Shown: one piece after another, positions 1 to 6,768 of the stretch
Layout: each line of letters begins with the position of its first letter
Position numbering within the stretch: the first letter of the stretch is position 1
Assembly: GCA_021841985.1 (NCBI GenBank)
Contig: JAKCCP010000136.1
Coordinates: 1-11,507, forward strand
Length of the DNA stretch: 11,507 nt
Direction of reading: 5' to 3'
From: Pseudomonadota bacterium
GTDB taxonomy: Bacteria > Pseudomonadota > Alphaproteobacteria > Acetobacterales > Acetobacteraceae
The notes under the pieces: generated by a model
Told to the model about the DNA's origin: nothing
Seen by the model: the letters and a program-made list of their open reading frames with translations, nothing else
The model's database searches: none
Position numbers and translations under genes: made by a program

Positions 1-1164
1 GCCGATTTTTCCTGGGCACGGCGGCCTTGGATGATGATCGGGCTCGCCTGGTGGGGCTGGCTCGTGCTCTGCTCGCTGCCGCGTCCCGAACATGGCGTGA
101 TCGGGCATGGCGTGATCGGGCATGGCGTGATCGGGCATGGCGGAATCGGCGCGACCGTCCAGGCGCTGCTGGTCGCGCGCTTTCTGCTCTTCGTCGCCGC
201 GCTCGAGACCTTCGCTTTGCGGGAGGCCTGGGCGCGGCGGGCGCTTTCGGCCATTCTCCGCCTGGCCGCGCTCTATATCGCCGTGCAATCTGCCTGGCAG
301 TTCGCGACCGGCCGGAATTTCTTCGGCGAGCCGCGCGGCGGCGATGGCGAATTGACCGGCCCCTATGACAAGCCGCGCGCCGGCGGGCAATTTTCTCTTC
401 TTCTCTATCCCGCGCTTCTGCCGCCGATCGCGGCCCTGCTGGCGCGGCCGCAGCGCCTCGTGCGGATCGCCGGGGTCGTTCTCGGCATTGCCGGCATTGT
501 GGTGATGGTGTTGATCGGCCAGCGCATGCCGCTTCTTCTCGCGCTGTTCGGGCTCGTGGTCTCGGGGCTGCTCCTGAAACGGCTCAGGCTTTGGGTTCTG
601 GTCGCACTCGTGGCAGTGGCCGCCTTGATCGCCGCCTCGGGAGTCGTCTCGCCGTCGACCCATTACCGGCTGGTCACCAAGTTTTCCGACCAGATGGAAC
701 ATTTTCCCGAAAGCCCCTATGGCGTGATCTATGCCCGGGCGCGCGCGATGATCGTGGAAAATCCGCTGACCGGCCTCGGCTTCGACGGCTTCCGCCATTA
801 CTGCGGCGAAGCGCGTTATTTCCATGGCTGGCGCTGGCCGGCGGATCCCGCCGATGACGGCGGCGGCCTCGGCGGCTGTCAGATGCACCCGCATAATCTC
901 TATCTCGAGGCGGCGACCAATGCCGGCCTGCCCGGTCTCGCGCTGTTCTCGGCGCTTGCGCTCGCCTGGCTCGCGGCCCTCGGGCGCGGGCTTTGGCGGG
1001 CGCCGGAGCCGTTGCGTGTCGGCCTGTTCGTTGCCGTGCTGATCTATCTCTGGCCGATCGCCTCGACCAGTTCCTTCACCGCGATGCCGCTTTCGGGATT
1101 CTTTTTCGTCCTGCTCGGCTTCGGCCTAGCGCTGGCACGCACAGAAAAAAACCCGGGGGAATAA
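1..1164 (+). CDS. O-antigen ligase/polymerase-like membrane protein, 5' end cut by window
   Basis: The frame is open from base 1, so the true start is probably upstream; the first ATG (31) would begin directly inside a membrane segment. The visible 387 codons are strongly hydrophobic with roughly nine or ten membrane segments. A large periplasmic loop (about 640-900) holds an RARAM...NP.TGLGFDGF stretch (about 736-795) followed by HPHNLYLE (from 886). This is the arrangement seen in the Wzy_C/WaaL family, which transfers or polymerises undecaprenyl-linked glycans on the outer face of the inner membrane. Three further hydrophobic segments close the protein. Family members are usually about 400-450 residues, so only a short N-terminal piece seems missing. 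I cannot tell ligase from polymerase, or lipopolysaccharide from exopolysaccharide. An in-frame tandem repeat lies in the first loop. The stop codon sits in the loop of the terminator hairpin of the convergent gene. Confidence 0.8.
   Translation, partial: ADFSWARRPWMMIGLAWWGWLVLCSLPRPEHGVIGHGVIGHGVIGHGGIGATVQALLVARFLLFVAALETFALREAWARRALSAILRLAALYIAVQSAWQFATGRNFFGEPRGGDGELTGPYDKPRAGGQFSLLLYPALLPPIAALLARPQRLVRIAGVVLGIAGIVVMVLIGQRMPLLLALFGLVVSGLLLKRLRLWVLVALVAVAALIAASGVVSPSTHYRLVTKFSDQMEHFPESPYGVIYARARAMIVENPLTGLGFDGFRHYCGEARYFHGWRWPADPADDGGGLGGCQMHPHNLYLEAATNAGLPGLALFSALALAWLAALGRGLWRAPEPLRVGLFVAVLIYLWPIASTSSFTAMPLSGFFFVLLGFGLALARTEKNPGE
91..150 (+). repeat. Four tandem copies of a 15-bp unit coding HGVIG
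   Basis: Three identical copies of CATGGCGTGATCGGG lie at 91-135, followed by a diverged fourth copy at 136-150. The unit is a multiple of three and in frame, giving HGVIG three times and then HGGIG. It falls in the short loop between the first two visible membrane segments of the ligase-like protein. Changes in copy number would keep the frame. Confidence 0.95.
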
Positions 1165-1173
1165 TCCCCCGGG
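1145..1173 (-). terminator. Intrinsic terminator of the iorAB unit
   Basis: A perfect 9-bp stem (CCCGGGGGA at 1152-1160, TCCCCCGGG at 1165-1173) with a 4-base loop is followed, on the minus strand, by seven T residues (A tract 1145-1151 on the plus strand). It lies 33 bp after the iorB stop. Read on the plus strand the hairpin has no T tract, so it is directional. It overlaps the last codons and stop of the convergent ligase gene. Confidence 0.9.
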
Positions 1174-1205
1174 CTGCGTCAGTCCCTGATAGCCGGGCTG
1201 GCAAG

Positions 1206-3509
1206 TCAGAGCGAGATCTGATCGCCGACGGGAAGGCTCCTGATCCGCTTTTGTGTCGCGGCGAAGATCGCGTTGCAGAACGCCGGCGCGAACGGCGCCG
1301 TCGCCGGCTCGCCGACCCCGCTCGAAGGCACGTCCCAGCCGTTCTGGACGATGTGGACATTGGTCACGCGCGGCGCCTCGTCGATGCGCACCACCGGGTA
1401 ATCATTGAAGTTGCCCTGCTGCGCCACACCGTTCTTGAAGGTGACGGCCGAGTGTTTGGCGACGGTGAGCCCCATGATCGCCGCCCCCTCGATCTGCGAG
1501 ACGATGCGCTCGGGGTTGACGAAGAAGCCGCAATCGATCGCGGTATCGACGCGAGGCACGCTGATCTTGCCCTTGTCATCGACCGCGACCTCGACCACGG
1601 TCGCGACATAGCTCAGGAAGCAGCGCTGCACCGCGATCCCCATGCCGTGGCCGGCGGGAAGATTGCGGCCCCAGCCGGCTTTCTCGGCGACCAGTTCGAC
1701 GACGCCGCGCACGCGCCCGGTATCGATCGGATAGGTCTCGAACGGATCGCCGTAGTTCCAGAGATCGACGGTGGTCTTGCGCGGATCGACGATGCGCGGG
1801 GCGCCGATCAGTTCGAGCAGCATCTCCTTCGGATCGCGCCCGAGTTCATGGGCGAGTTCGGCGACGAAGCATTGCGTCGCGAAGGTGTTGGGCACATTGC
1901 GCACCGAGCGGAACCAGCCGATGCGGCTATGGGCCGCAGCTTCGCCGACCTCGCAGCGGATATTGGCGATCTCGAACGGCAGATCGACCTGCCCCATGCT
2001 GTATTCCAGCGGCTGTTGGTATTTCGGGTCGGGCATGAAGGTGGAGAACAGGGTCGGCGCGACGTTGCGATGGCGCCAGCCGATCACCTTGTTGCTTCCA
2101 TCCAGCGCCGCCTCGATCCGCTCGACCGCCGGGGCATGATAGAAATCATGCTGGATGTCGTCTTCGCGCGTCCATTGCACCCGCACCGGAGCATTCAGCG
2201 CCTGCGACAGCAGCGCCGCCTCGAGCGCGAAATCGCATTTCGATTTGCGCCCGAACGCGCCGCCGAGCAGTGTCACATTGACCTTCACCTTGTCATAGGC
2301 GAGGCCGAGGGTCTTGCAGAGATCGTCATGCGTGCCGCCGGGGCTCTGCACCGGCGCCCAGACTTCCGCCATGCCGTCATGCACCCAGGCGGTCGCGACC
2401 GGCGGCTCCATCGGCGCATGGGCGAATTGCGGCACGTAGTATTCCGCCGAAACCACGCGGGCGGCGGATTTCATCGCGGCATCGATGTCGCCTTCGTTGC
2501 GCACCGTCTTGCCGGGCTTGCGCGAGGTCGCCAGCATCTCCTCGCGGAATGTGTCGGAATCATAGACGGCGTGCGGGCTTTCGGTCCAAACCACCTTGAG
2601 CGCATCGCGCCCCTTGATGGCGATCCCGGTATTGCGCGCGATCACCGCGACGCCGCCGAGCGGCTGGAATTTCGCCGGCCAGTCCCAGCCCTTGACCTCC
2701 ATCACCTTCTCGACGCCGCGGATTTTCATCGCCGCCGAGCCATCGACCGATTTGACCTTGCTGCCGAGCACCGGCGGGCGAAGGATGACGGCGTATTTCA
2801 TCCCCGGCAGGCGGACATCGGCGCCATAGGTCGCGGTGCCGGTGGTGATGCCGAAGAGATCGACGATGGGAACCGAGCCCGTGCCGATATAGCGGAAGGA
2901 GTTCGGATCCTTAAGGCGGATCTGGTCGGGCGCCGGCGTCGGCAGCGCCGCCGCGTCCGCCGCCAGCTCGCCGAAGCCGAAACTGCGCCCGGAATGGCGA
3001 TGCACGACCTCGTGGTTGATCGCCTCGACCTCGCTGACATCGACGCCGAGCCGCTTCGCCGCCGCCATCTCCAGCATCAGCCGCGCCGCGGCGCCGCATT
3101 GGCGCATCGGCTGCACGAAATGACGGAGGCTGCGCGAGCCGTCGGTGTCCTGGTTGCCGTATTTGACCTCGTCCCCTGGCGCCTGCACGACGCGGCAGCG
3201 GCTCCAATCGGCGCTCATCTCATCGGCGACGACCATGGGAAGGCTGGTTTTCGAGCCGGTGCCCATTTCCGAGCGATGGGCGACGATGGTGACGATGCCG
3301 TCCTTGTCGATGGCGACGAAGACATGCGGGTCGGAGACGGTGCCGTGCGGCATCGCATCGGCGCCGGTCTTCCATGCGGCCATGGCGCCGCGCGGCAACG
3401 CGCTCGCGGCGACGATCAGGCTGCCCGAGGCGACGACGCCCTTGAGCCAAGCGCGGCGGCTGACATTCTCGACCACCGACGCGGGGTCACTCTTATCGAT
3501 ATGGGTCAT
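1206..3509 (-). CDS. iorB: Molybdenum hydroxylase large (Moco) subunit, IorB / aldehyde dehydrogenase type
   Basis: A 767-residue catalytic subunit of the xanthine oxidase superfamily, nearest in layout to the isoquinoline 1-oxidoreductase beta subunit and the related periplasmic aldehyde dehydrogenases. The N-terminus carries a twin-arginine motif (SRRAWLKG, residues 17-24) and a hydrophobic stretch to about 38, so a folded, cofactor-loaded complex is probably exported by Tat. Moco-contact motifs are visible: GGAFGRK (416-422) and GVGEPATAPFAP (731-742), where Glu734 matches the catalytic glutamate of the family. Length agrees with IorB proteins (about 750-790). The start at 3509 is chosen because it lies one base after the iorA stop and has a GGGAG ribosome site; an upstream in-frame ATG at 3608 would overlap iorA by about 100 bp. 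The substrate is not readable from sequence; an aldehyde or N-heterocycle is likely. No FAD subunit or cytochrome c partner is encoded nearby. Confidence 0.9.
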   Translation of the reverse strand: MTHIDKSDPASVVENVSRRAWLKGVVASGSLIVAASALPRGAMAAWKTGADAMPHGTVSDPHVFVAIDKDGIVTIVAHRSEMGTGSKTSLPMVVADEMSADWSRCRVVQAPGDEVKYGNQDTDGSRSLRHFVQPMRQCGAAARLMLEMAAAKRLGVDVSEVEAINHEVVHRHSGRSFGFGELAADAAALPTPAPDQIRLKDPNSFRYIGTGSVPIVDLFGITTGTATYGADVRLPGMKYAVILRPPVLGSKVKSVDGSAAMKIRGVEKVMEVKGWDWPAKFQPLGGVAVIARNTGIAIKGRDALKVVWTESPHAVYDSDTFREEMLATSRKPGKTVRNEGDIDAAMKSAARVVSAEYYVPQFAHAPMEPPVATAWVHDGMAEVWAPVQSPGGTHDDLCKTLGLAYDKVKVNVTLLGGAFGRKSKCDFALEAALLSQALNAPVRVQWTREDDIQHDFYHAPAVERIEAALDGSNKVIGWRHRNVAPTLFSTFMPDPKYQQPLEYSMGQVDLPFEIANIRCEVGEAAAHSRIGWFRSVRNVPNTFATQCFVAELAHELGRDPKEMLLELIGAPRIVDPRKTTVDLWNYGDPFETYPIDTGRVRGVVELVAEKAGWGRNLPAGHGMGIAVQRCFLSYVATVVEVAVDDKGKISVPRVDTAIDCGFFVNPERIVSQIEGAAIMGLTVAKHSAVTFKNGVAQQGNFNDYPVVRIDEAPRVTNVHIVQNGWDVPSSGVGEPATAPFAPAFCNAIFAATQKRIRSLPVGDQISL

Positions 3510-3510
3510 G

Positions 3511-3963
3511 TCACACTCCCGTCGCGGCGGTGCGAACCGCGGCTTCGATGCGCTGATAACAGCCGCAACGGCAGATATTGCCGGCCATCGCGGTATGGAT
3601 CTGCTCATCGGTCGGGTTCGGGGTTTGCTTGAGCAATGCCGCCGCCTGCATGATCTGTCCGGCCTGACAGAAGCCGCATTGCGGCACGTTCACGGCGCGC
3701 CAGGCGCGCTGCACGGGGTGGTTGCCGTGCGGGTCGAGCCCCTCGATGGTGACCACCGTTTTGCCGGCGGCATCCGACATCTGCACCGCGCAGGAGCGCA
3801 CCGCCTCGCCGTTGACATGGACGGTGCAGGCGCCGCAGAGGGCCTCACCGCAGCCGAATTTGGTGCCGGGCAGGCCGGCCTCGTCTCTCAGGAACCAGAG
3901 CAGGGGCAAGGACGGATCGCCGTCGTAGCTGTGCTCCTGTCCGTTCACGCTCAGCGTGATCAT
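3511..3963 (-). CDS. iorA: Molybdenum hydroxylase small 2Fe-2S subunit, IorA type
   Basis: A 150-residue iron-sulfur subunit that passes electrons from the Moco in IorB. Residues 1-75 form a plant-type 2Fe-2S ferredoxin domain with ligands Cys38, Cys43, Cys46 and Cys58 (CxxxxCxxC...C). Residues 80-150 form the second helical 2Fe-2S domain with Cys96, Cys99, Cys131 and Cys133 (CGFC and CRC). All eight ligands are present and the length is typical for IorA/CoxS-type subunits. The start MITLSVNG at 3963 has AAGGAAA about 8 bases upstream and coincides with the family N-terminus; the frame stays open to an ATG at 4260, but that extension resembles no family sequence and would run into the promoter region. 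It has no signal peptide and would travel with IorB's Tat signal. The stop is one base before the iorB start, which implies coupled translation. Confidence 0.92.
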   Translation of the reverse strand: MITLSVNGQEHSYDGDPSLPLLWFLRDEAGLPGTKFGCGEALCGACTVHVNGEAVRSCAVQMSDAAGKTVVTIEGLDPHGNHPVQRAWRAVNVPQCGFCQAGQIMQAAALLKQTPNPTDEQIHTAMAGNICRCGCYQRIEAAVRTAATGV

Positions 3964-4197
3964 GGGCCAATTTCCTTGACGCTGTGAAAACGATACCCGC
4001 CCGTTCAGGGCGACGATCCTCCCGGATCCTGTTTTCGGTTGTTGGGTCTTGAGCGCGGCACGAAGAGGCAACCACCCTCGCGCGAGATGCCTCGTTTGGC
4101 CCGAAGGAAGCGCGACGGCAGTGCTCCAACCGACGTCACCGTGGCCACTCCCCCCCGCCGCGCGATCCTTCTCGCGGAACCCCTCTTCTCGGAAAGT

Positions 4198-4226
4198 ATT
4201 CAACGACGATGACGAGCTTCTGTCAA
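4198..4226 (-). promoter_or_regulatory. Sigma70-type promoter candidate for iorAB
   Basis: On the minus strand a consensus -35 box TTGACA (4226-4221) is followed after 17 bp by TTGAAT (4203-4198), which matches four of six -10 positions. Spacing is ideal and direction agrees with iorAB. The start of transcription would be near 4190. This rests on pattern matching alone. Confidence 0.5.
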
Positions 4227-4235
4227 TCGTCATCG
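4207..4235. promoter_or_regulatory. 9-bp inverted repeat overlapping the iorAB promoter candidate
   Basis: CGATGACGA (4207-4215) and TCGTCATCG (4227-4235) form perfect 9-bp arms separated by 11 bp. The arm centres are 20 bp apart, about two helical turns. The dyad covers the -35 box and most of the spacer of the promoter candidate, which is where a dimeric repressor or activator would bind. The regulator is not encoded in the window. Confidence 0.5.
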
Positions 4236-4256
4236 CAGCTTTCGGCAATCGATGCG

Positions 4257-4269
4257 GCAAAAATTTTGC
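4257..4269. repeat. Short AT-rich palindrome GCAAAA-A-TTTTGC
   Basis: Six-base arms around one central base, about 30 bp upstream of the iorAB -35 candidate. It may be an operator half or simply part of an AT-rich upstream element. Confidence 0.35.
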
Positions 4270-4397
4270 AACATTCGTGACAGCGACAAAGGATTGGTGG
4301 TTATATTTATATCTGTATTACGAAGTGCGCCGCCAGCCTTGCCAGCCCCGGCGCGACGGCGCCAAATGTCGCGCGCGATTACGGTTCCGGCCGCGCT

Positions 4398-4865
4398 CTA
4401 TTCCGTGCCGGTGACATTCGCGATCAGAGGCAGCGAGACCATGGAGAGATCGTTACTGCCCTCGATATACCCCACCCGGAACACGCCATTGATCGGATGT
4501 TTGCCGGGCTTGGTCGGCGTCACGCCGATCGCGAAGACCAGGCTGCCCCCCTCGACCTCGCCGCGGATCATCTTGGCGTCGAAGGCGACGCCGTCATCGG
4601 CGGCGGAAAACCGCGCGACACGGTTTTCATAGGCTTTGAGAATCCGATAGCCCGCGCGCGGGCGCAAGGTCACGCGCAGCACCGTGTGCGTGCCGACCTT
4701 GGCGGCGATATCATCGACGACAACGGCATAGGCCGGACTCTCGCTCAAAATGGAAGAGGCCGCGGCCTGTGCCGGGGCGGACGATGGCTGTCCCGCGACA
4801 AAAGCGGCAGCGCATGACGCCGCCGTGAAAAAACGGACGACGCTGAAGCGAAAGACCTGCGACAT
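4398..4865 (-). CDS. Small secreted protein of unknown function
   Basis: A 155-residue protein I cannot assign. Residues 1-35 look like a Sec signal peptide (hydrophobic FFTAASCAAAFVAG, likely cleavage after APAQA). The mature part of about 120 residues has no cysteine and no heme or metal motif that I recognise. Its pattern of short alternating hydrophobic strands with a GSLVFAIGVTPTKPGKHPI segment (107-125) suggests a small beta-sandwich, loosely reminiscent of DsbD N-terminal-like domains without their cysteines; this is a weak impression. The start at 4865 has GAGGA 9 bases upstream and begins directly at the signal peptide. An earlier in-frame ATG at 4931 would lie inside the terminator hairpin and is unlikely. 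It is encoded 112 bp after the PQQ dehydrogenase on the same strand, so a periplasmic accessory role is possible but unproven. Confidence 0.7.
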   Translation of the reverse strand: MSQVFRFSVVRFFTAASCAAAFVAGQPSSAPAQAAASSILSESPAYAVVVDDIAAKVGTHTVLRVTLRPRAGYRILKAYENRVARFSAADDGVAFDAKMIRGEVEGGSLVFAIGVTPTKPGKHPINGVFRVGYIEGSNDLSMVSLPLIANVTGTE

Positions 4866-4915
4866 GAAGAACAATCCTCGGGAGAAAAAGCCTCGACAGC
4901 GGCGGCATCTGGGCG

Positions 4916-4944
4916 AAAAACCAACCGCCATTGCTGGCGGCTGG
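4916..4944 (-). terminator. Intrinsic terminator after the PQQ dehydrogenase
   Basis: On the minus strand CCAGCCGCCA (4944-4935), a GCAA loop and TGGCGGTTGG (4930-4921) form a 10-bp stem with a single G-T pair, followed at once by TTTTT (4920-4916). It begins about 33 bp after the dehydrogenase stop and precedes the small secreted-protein gene. Confidence 0.8.
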
Positions 4945-4977
4945 TCTTTGCCTTGCCATGTTGCGTTACGACCCGGC

Positions 4978-6699
4978 CTACTTGGTCAGCGCGTAGACCC
5001 AGACCACGCCGCCTTGCGGCACGTCCGCCTGCCAGCCGAGCAATTCGCTGAGCAGCGTCTCCTGATAGGCGGCATCAACGCCGTAGCCGGATTGCACGGC
5101 GACATATTGCACGCCATTGACCTCATAGCTCGCCGGCGGCGCGATGATCGCCGAGTTGGTGCGCGAATGCCAGAGTTCCTCGCCGGTGGTCGCGTCATAG
5201 GCGCGGAATTCGCGGTCATTGGTGCCGCCGCCGAAGACGAGATTGCCGCCGGTCGAAAGCAGCGAGCCCCACATCATCGAATGCGCGTAGAGCTGCCGCC
5301 AGCCAGGCGCGCCGGTATTGACGTCATAGGTCTTGATCTCGCCGAAGAACGGCGCTTTCGGATCGACGCTGAAGTGGAAATCAGGGATCGCAACACCGGT
5401 CCACCACTGGCCGGGGACGCGCTCCTCGACCTTGCCCTCGAACTTGTTGCAGTGATTCTCGTTCGACGGAATATAGACCATGCCGGTTTTCGGGCTGTAG
5501 GATTCATAGGGCCAATCCTTGCCGCCCCAGAGGCCGGGGCAGAATTGCGCCATTTTTCCGGTCCCCGGCTTGTGGTCCATGTCGATTTCCGGCCGCCCCG
5601 TCGTCGCATCGACGCTCTTGAAGACGTTTTGCGCAACATAGGGCTGCGCCTTGAGAAAACCGATGCCGCCGTCGGATTTGCGTTGCAGCCAATAGAGATA
5701 GCCGTTGCGCTGTGGCGTGAGCAGGCCGTTGACCGTCGCGCCATCTTTCTGGAAATCGACCAGCATCGGCGCGTTCATCGCATCCCAGTCCCAGTCCTCG
5801 TTCTGTTGGTACTGAAAATACCCCTTGAGCTTGCCGGTCGCGCCATCGAGCGCGAGCGTGGACGAGGTATAAAGATTATCACCCGGCCTCTGGTCGCCAA
5901 ACCACGGCGAGCCATTGCCGGTGCCCCAGAACACCGTATCCGTCGTCGGATCGTAATTGCCGGTCATCCAGGTGCTGGCGCCGCCGGTCTTCCAGGTATC
6001 GGGCTTTTCCCAGGTATTGCTGCCGGGCTCGCCGGGGGCCGGGATCGAGTAGGTTTTCCAAACCGATTTGCCACTATCGGCATCGAAGGCCTCGACGAAG
6101 CCGCGGACGCCGAATTCGCCGCCGGCGACGCCGACCAGGATCTTGCCCTTCACCACCAAGGGCGCCATCGTCATGTAATAGCCGGTCTTCCAGTCCTCGA
6201 CCTTGCTCTCCCAGACCACCTTGCCGGTGCGGGCATCGAGCGCGACCAGAACCGCGTCGAGGCCGGCGAGATAGACCCGGTCGCCATAAAGCGCGACGCC
6301 GCGATTGGTGTTGTGCAGCGCGCTGAACCCTTCCGGCAGCTTGCGCTTGTAGCGCCAGAGTTCATCGCCGGTCGCGGCGTCGAGCGCGATCACCTGGGCA
6401 TAGGGCGTGGAGACGAACATCACCCCGTTATTGACGATAGGCGGCGATTCATGACCGGAATCGACCCCGGTCGAGAACGTCCACACCGGCGTCAGGCCGC
6501 GGACATTGCTGCTGTTGACCTGATCGAGCGGGCTGTAGCTCCAGCCCTGATAATTACCGCGCGTCATCAGCCAGTTCTGCGGTTCGGGATTGGTGAGCCT
6601 TGCATCAGTGACCGGCGTGTAATCGGCGCCGTGGGCGAGGCCAGCGAGGCCGATCGCCAGCGTCGCAGCAAGACAAGTGCTCGAGAGTAATTTTTGCAT
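4978..6699 (-). CDS. PQQ-dependent alcohol dehydrogenase, methanol/ethanol family, lanthanide-type signature
   Basis: A 573-residue periplasmic quinoprotein with a Sec signal peptide (cleavage likely after LAHGA, about residue 25) and an eight-bladed propeller rich in the family's tryptophan-docking sequences (for example LDAATGDELW at 106-115 and YDATTGEELW at 501-510). The predicted metal and catalytic site is complete: Glu195 (GGEFGVRG), Asn262 (WGTGNGSPW) and catalytic Asp304 in EDWDWD, with a second Asp306 two residues on. In XoxF and related enzymes that extra aspartate marks lanthanide rather than calcium use. The vicinal Cys-Cys pair of MxaF-type enzymes is absent; the equivalent position reads ALHNTNRGVALYGD (127-140). 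There is no CxxCH, so this is a quinoprotein, not a quinohemoprotein. The start at 6699 has GGGAG at good spacing and leads straight into the signal; an ATG at 6732 is possible but weaker. The physiological substrate is not readable from sequence. Confidence 0.9.
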   Translation of the reverse strand: MQKLLSSTCLAATLAIGLAGLAHGADYTPVTDARLTNPEPQNWLMTRGNYQGWSYSPLDQVNSSNVRGLTPVWTFSTGVDSGHESPPIVNNGVMFVSTPYAQVIALDAATGDELWRYKRKLPEGFSALHNTNRGVALYGDRVYLAGLDAVLVALDARTGKVVWESKVEDWKTGYYMTMAPLVVKGKILVGVAGGEFGVRGFVEAFDADSGKSVWKTYSIPAPGEPGSNTWEKPDTWKTGGASTWMTGNYDPTTDTVFWGTGNGSPWFGDQRPGDNLYTSSTLALDGATGKLKGYFQYQQNEDWDWDAMNAPMLVDFQKDGATVNGLLTPQRNGYLYWLQRKSDGGIGFLKAQPYVAQNVFKSVDATTGRPEIDMDHKPGTGKMAQFCPGLWGGKDWPYESYSPKTGMVYIPSNENHCNKFEGKVEERVPGQWWTGVAIPDFHFSVDPKAPFFGEIKTYDVNTGAPGWRQLYAHSMMWGSLLSTGGNLVFGGGTNDREFRAYDATTGEELWHSRTNSAIIAPPASYEVNGVQYVAVQSGYGVDAAYQETLLSELLGWQADVPQGGVVWVYALTK

Positions 6700-6768
6700 C
6701 TTGGCGTCTCCCTTTTGGTTTTTGTTCGGCACGATGATGTCCGCGCCGCTGCCGCGGCGGGACGAAGG

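Larger units (their letters stand above)
3964..4397. other. 434-bp gene-free control region upstream of iorA
   Basis: No reading frame here resembles a protein, and the apparent frames are extensions or shadows of neighbours. The stretch is more AT-rich than its surroundings at about 4255-4320. It holds a promoter-like pair, a 9-bp dyad and a 6-bp palindrome, annotated separately. The leader from the predicted promoter to iorA would be about 225 bases; I found no riboswitch I can name in it. Confidence 0.6.

Noticed and set aside
91..150. Tandem repeat as a CRISPR array
   Set aside because: The units are 15 bp, directly adjacent with no spacers, and in frame within a coding region.
3510..3608. 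N-terminal extension of IorB
   Set aside because: It would overlap iorA by about 100 bp and bury the Tat motif; the start at 3509 fits better.
993..3632. Long plus-strand open frame opposite iorB
   Set aside because: Its product is rich in Arg, Asp, His and Ala with no domain. It is the antisense shadow of a high-GC gene whose minus-strand product has clear molybdenum hydroxylase motifs.
3964..4260. N-terminal extension of IorA by about 99 residues
   Set aside because: The extension matches nothing in the family, would cross the promoter candidate, and the start at 3963 has a good ribosome site and the conserved N-terminus.
4351..4374. GCGCGAC...GTCGCGC hairpin as terminator of the small secreted-protein gene
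   Set aside because: The stem is only 7 bp with a 10-base loop, and no T tract follows on the minus strand.
4750..6690. Long plus-strand open frame opposite the PQQ dehydrogenase
   Set aside because: It has low-complexity Arg/Ala/Asp-rich composition and no motif, and lies fully antisense to a gene with complete active-site residues.
6730..6765. CGCCGC-TGCC-GCGGCG hairpin between the Rieske and PQQ dehydrogenase genes as a terminator
   Set aside because: The stem is 6 bp and no T tract follows. The two genes are more likely cotranscribed.
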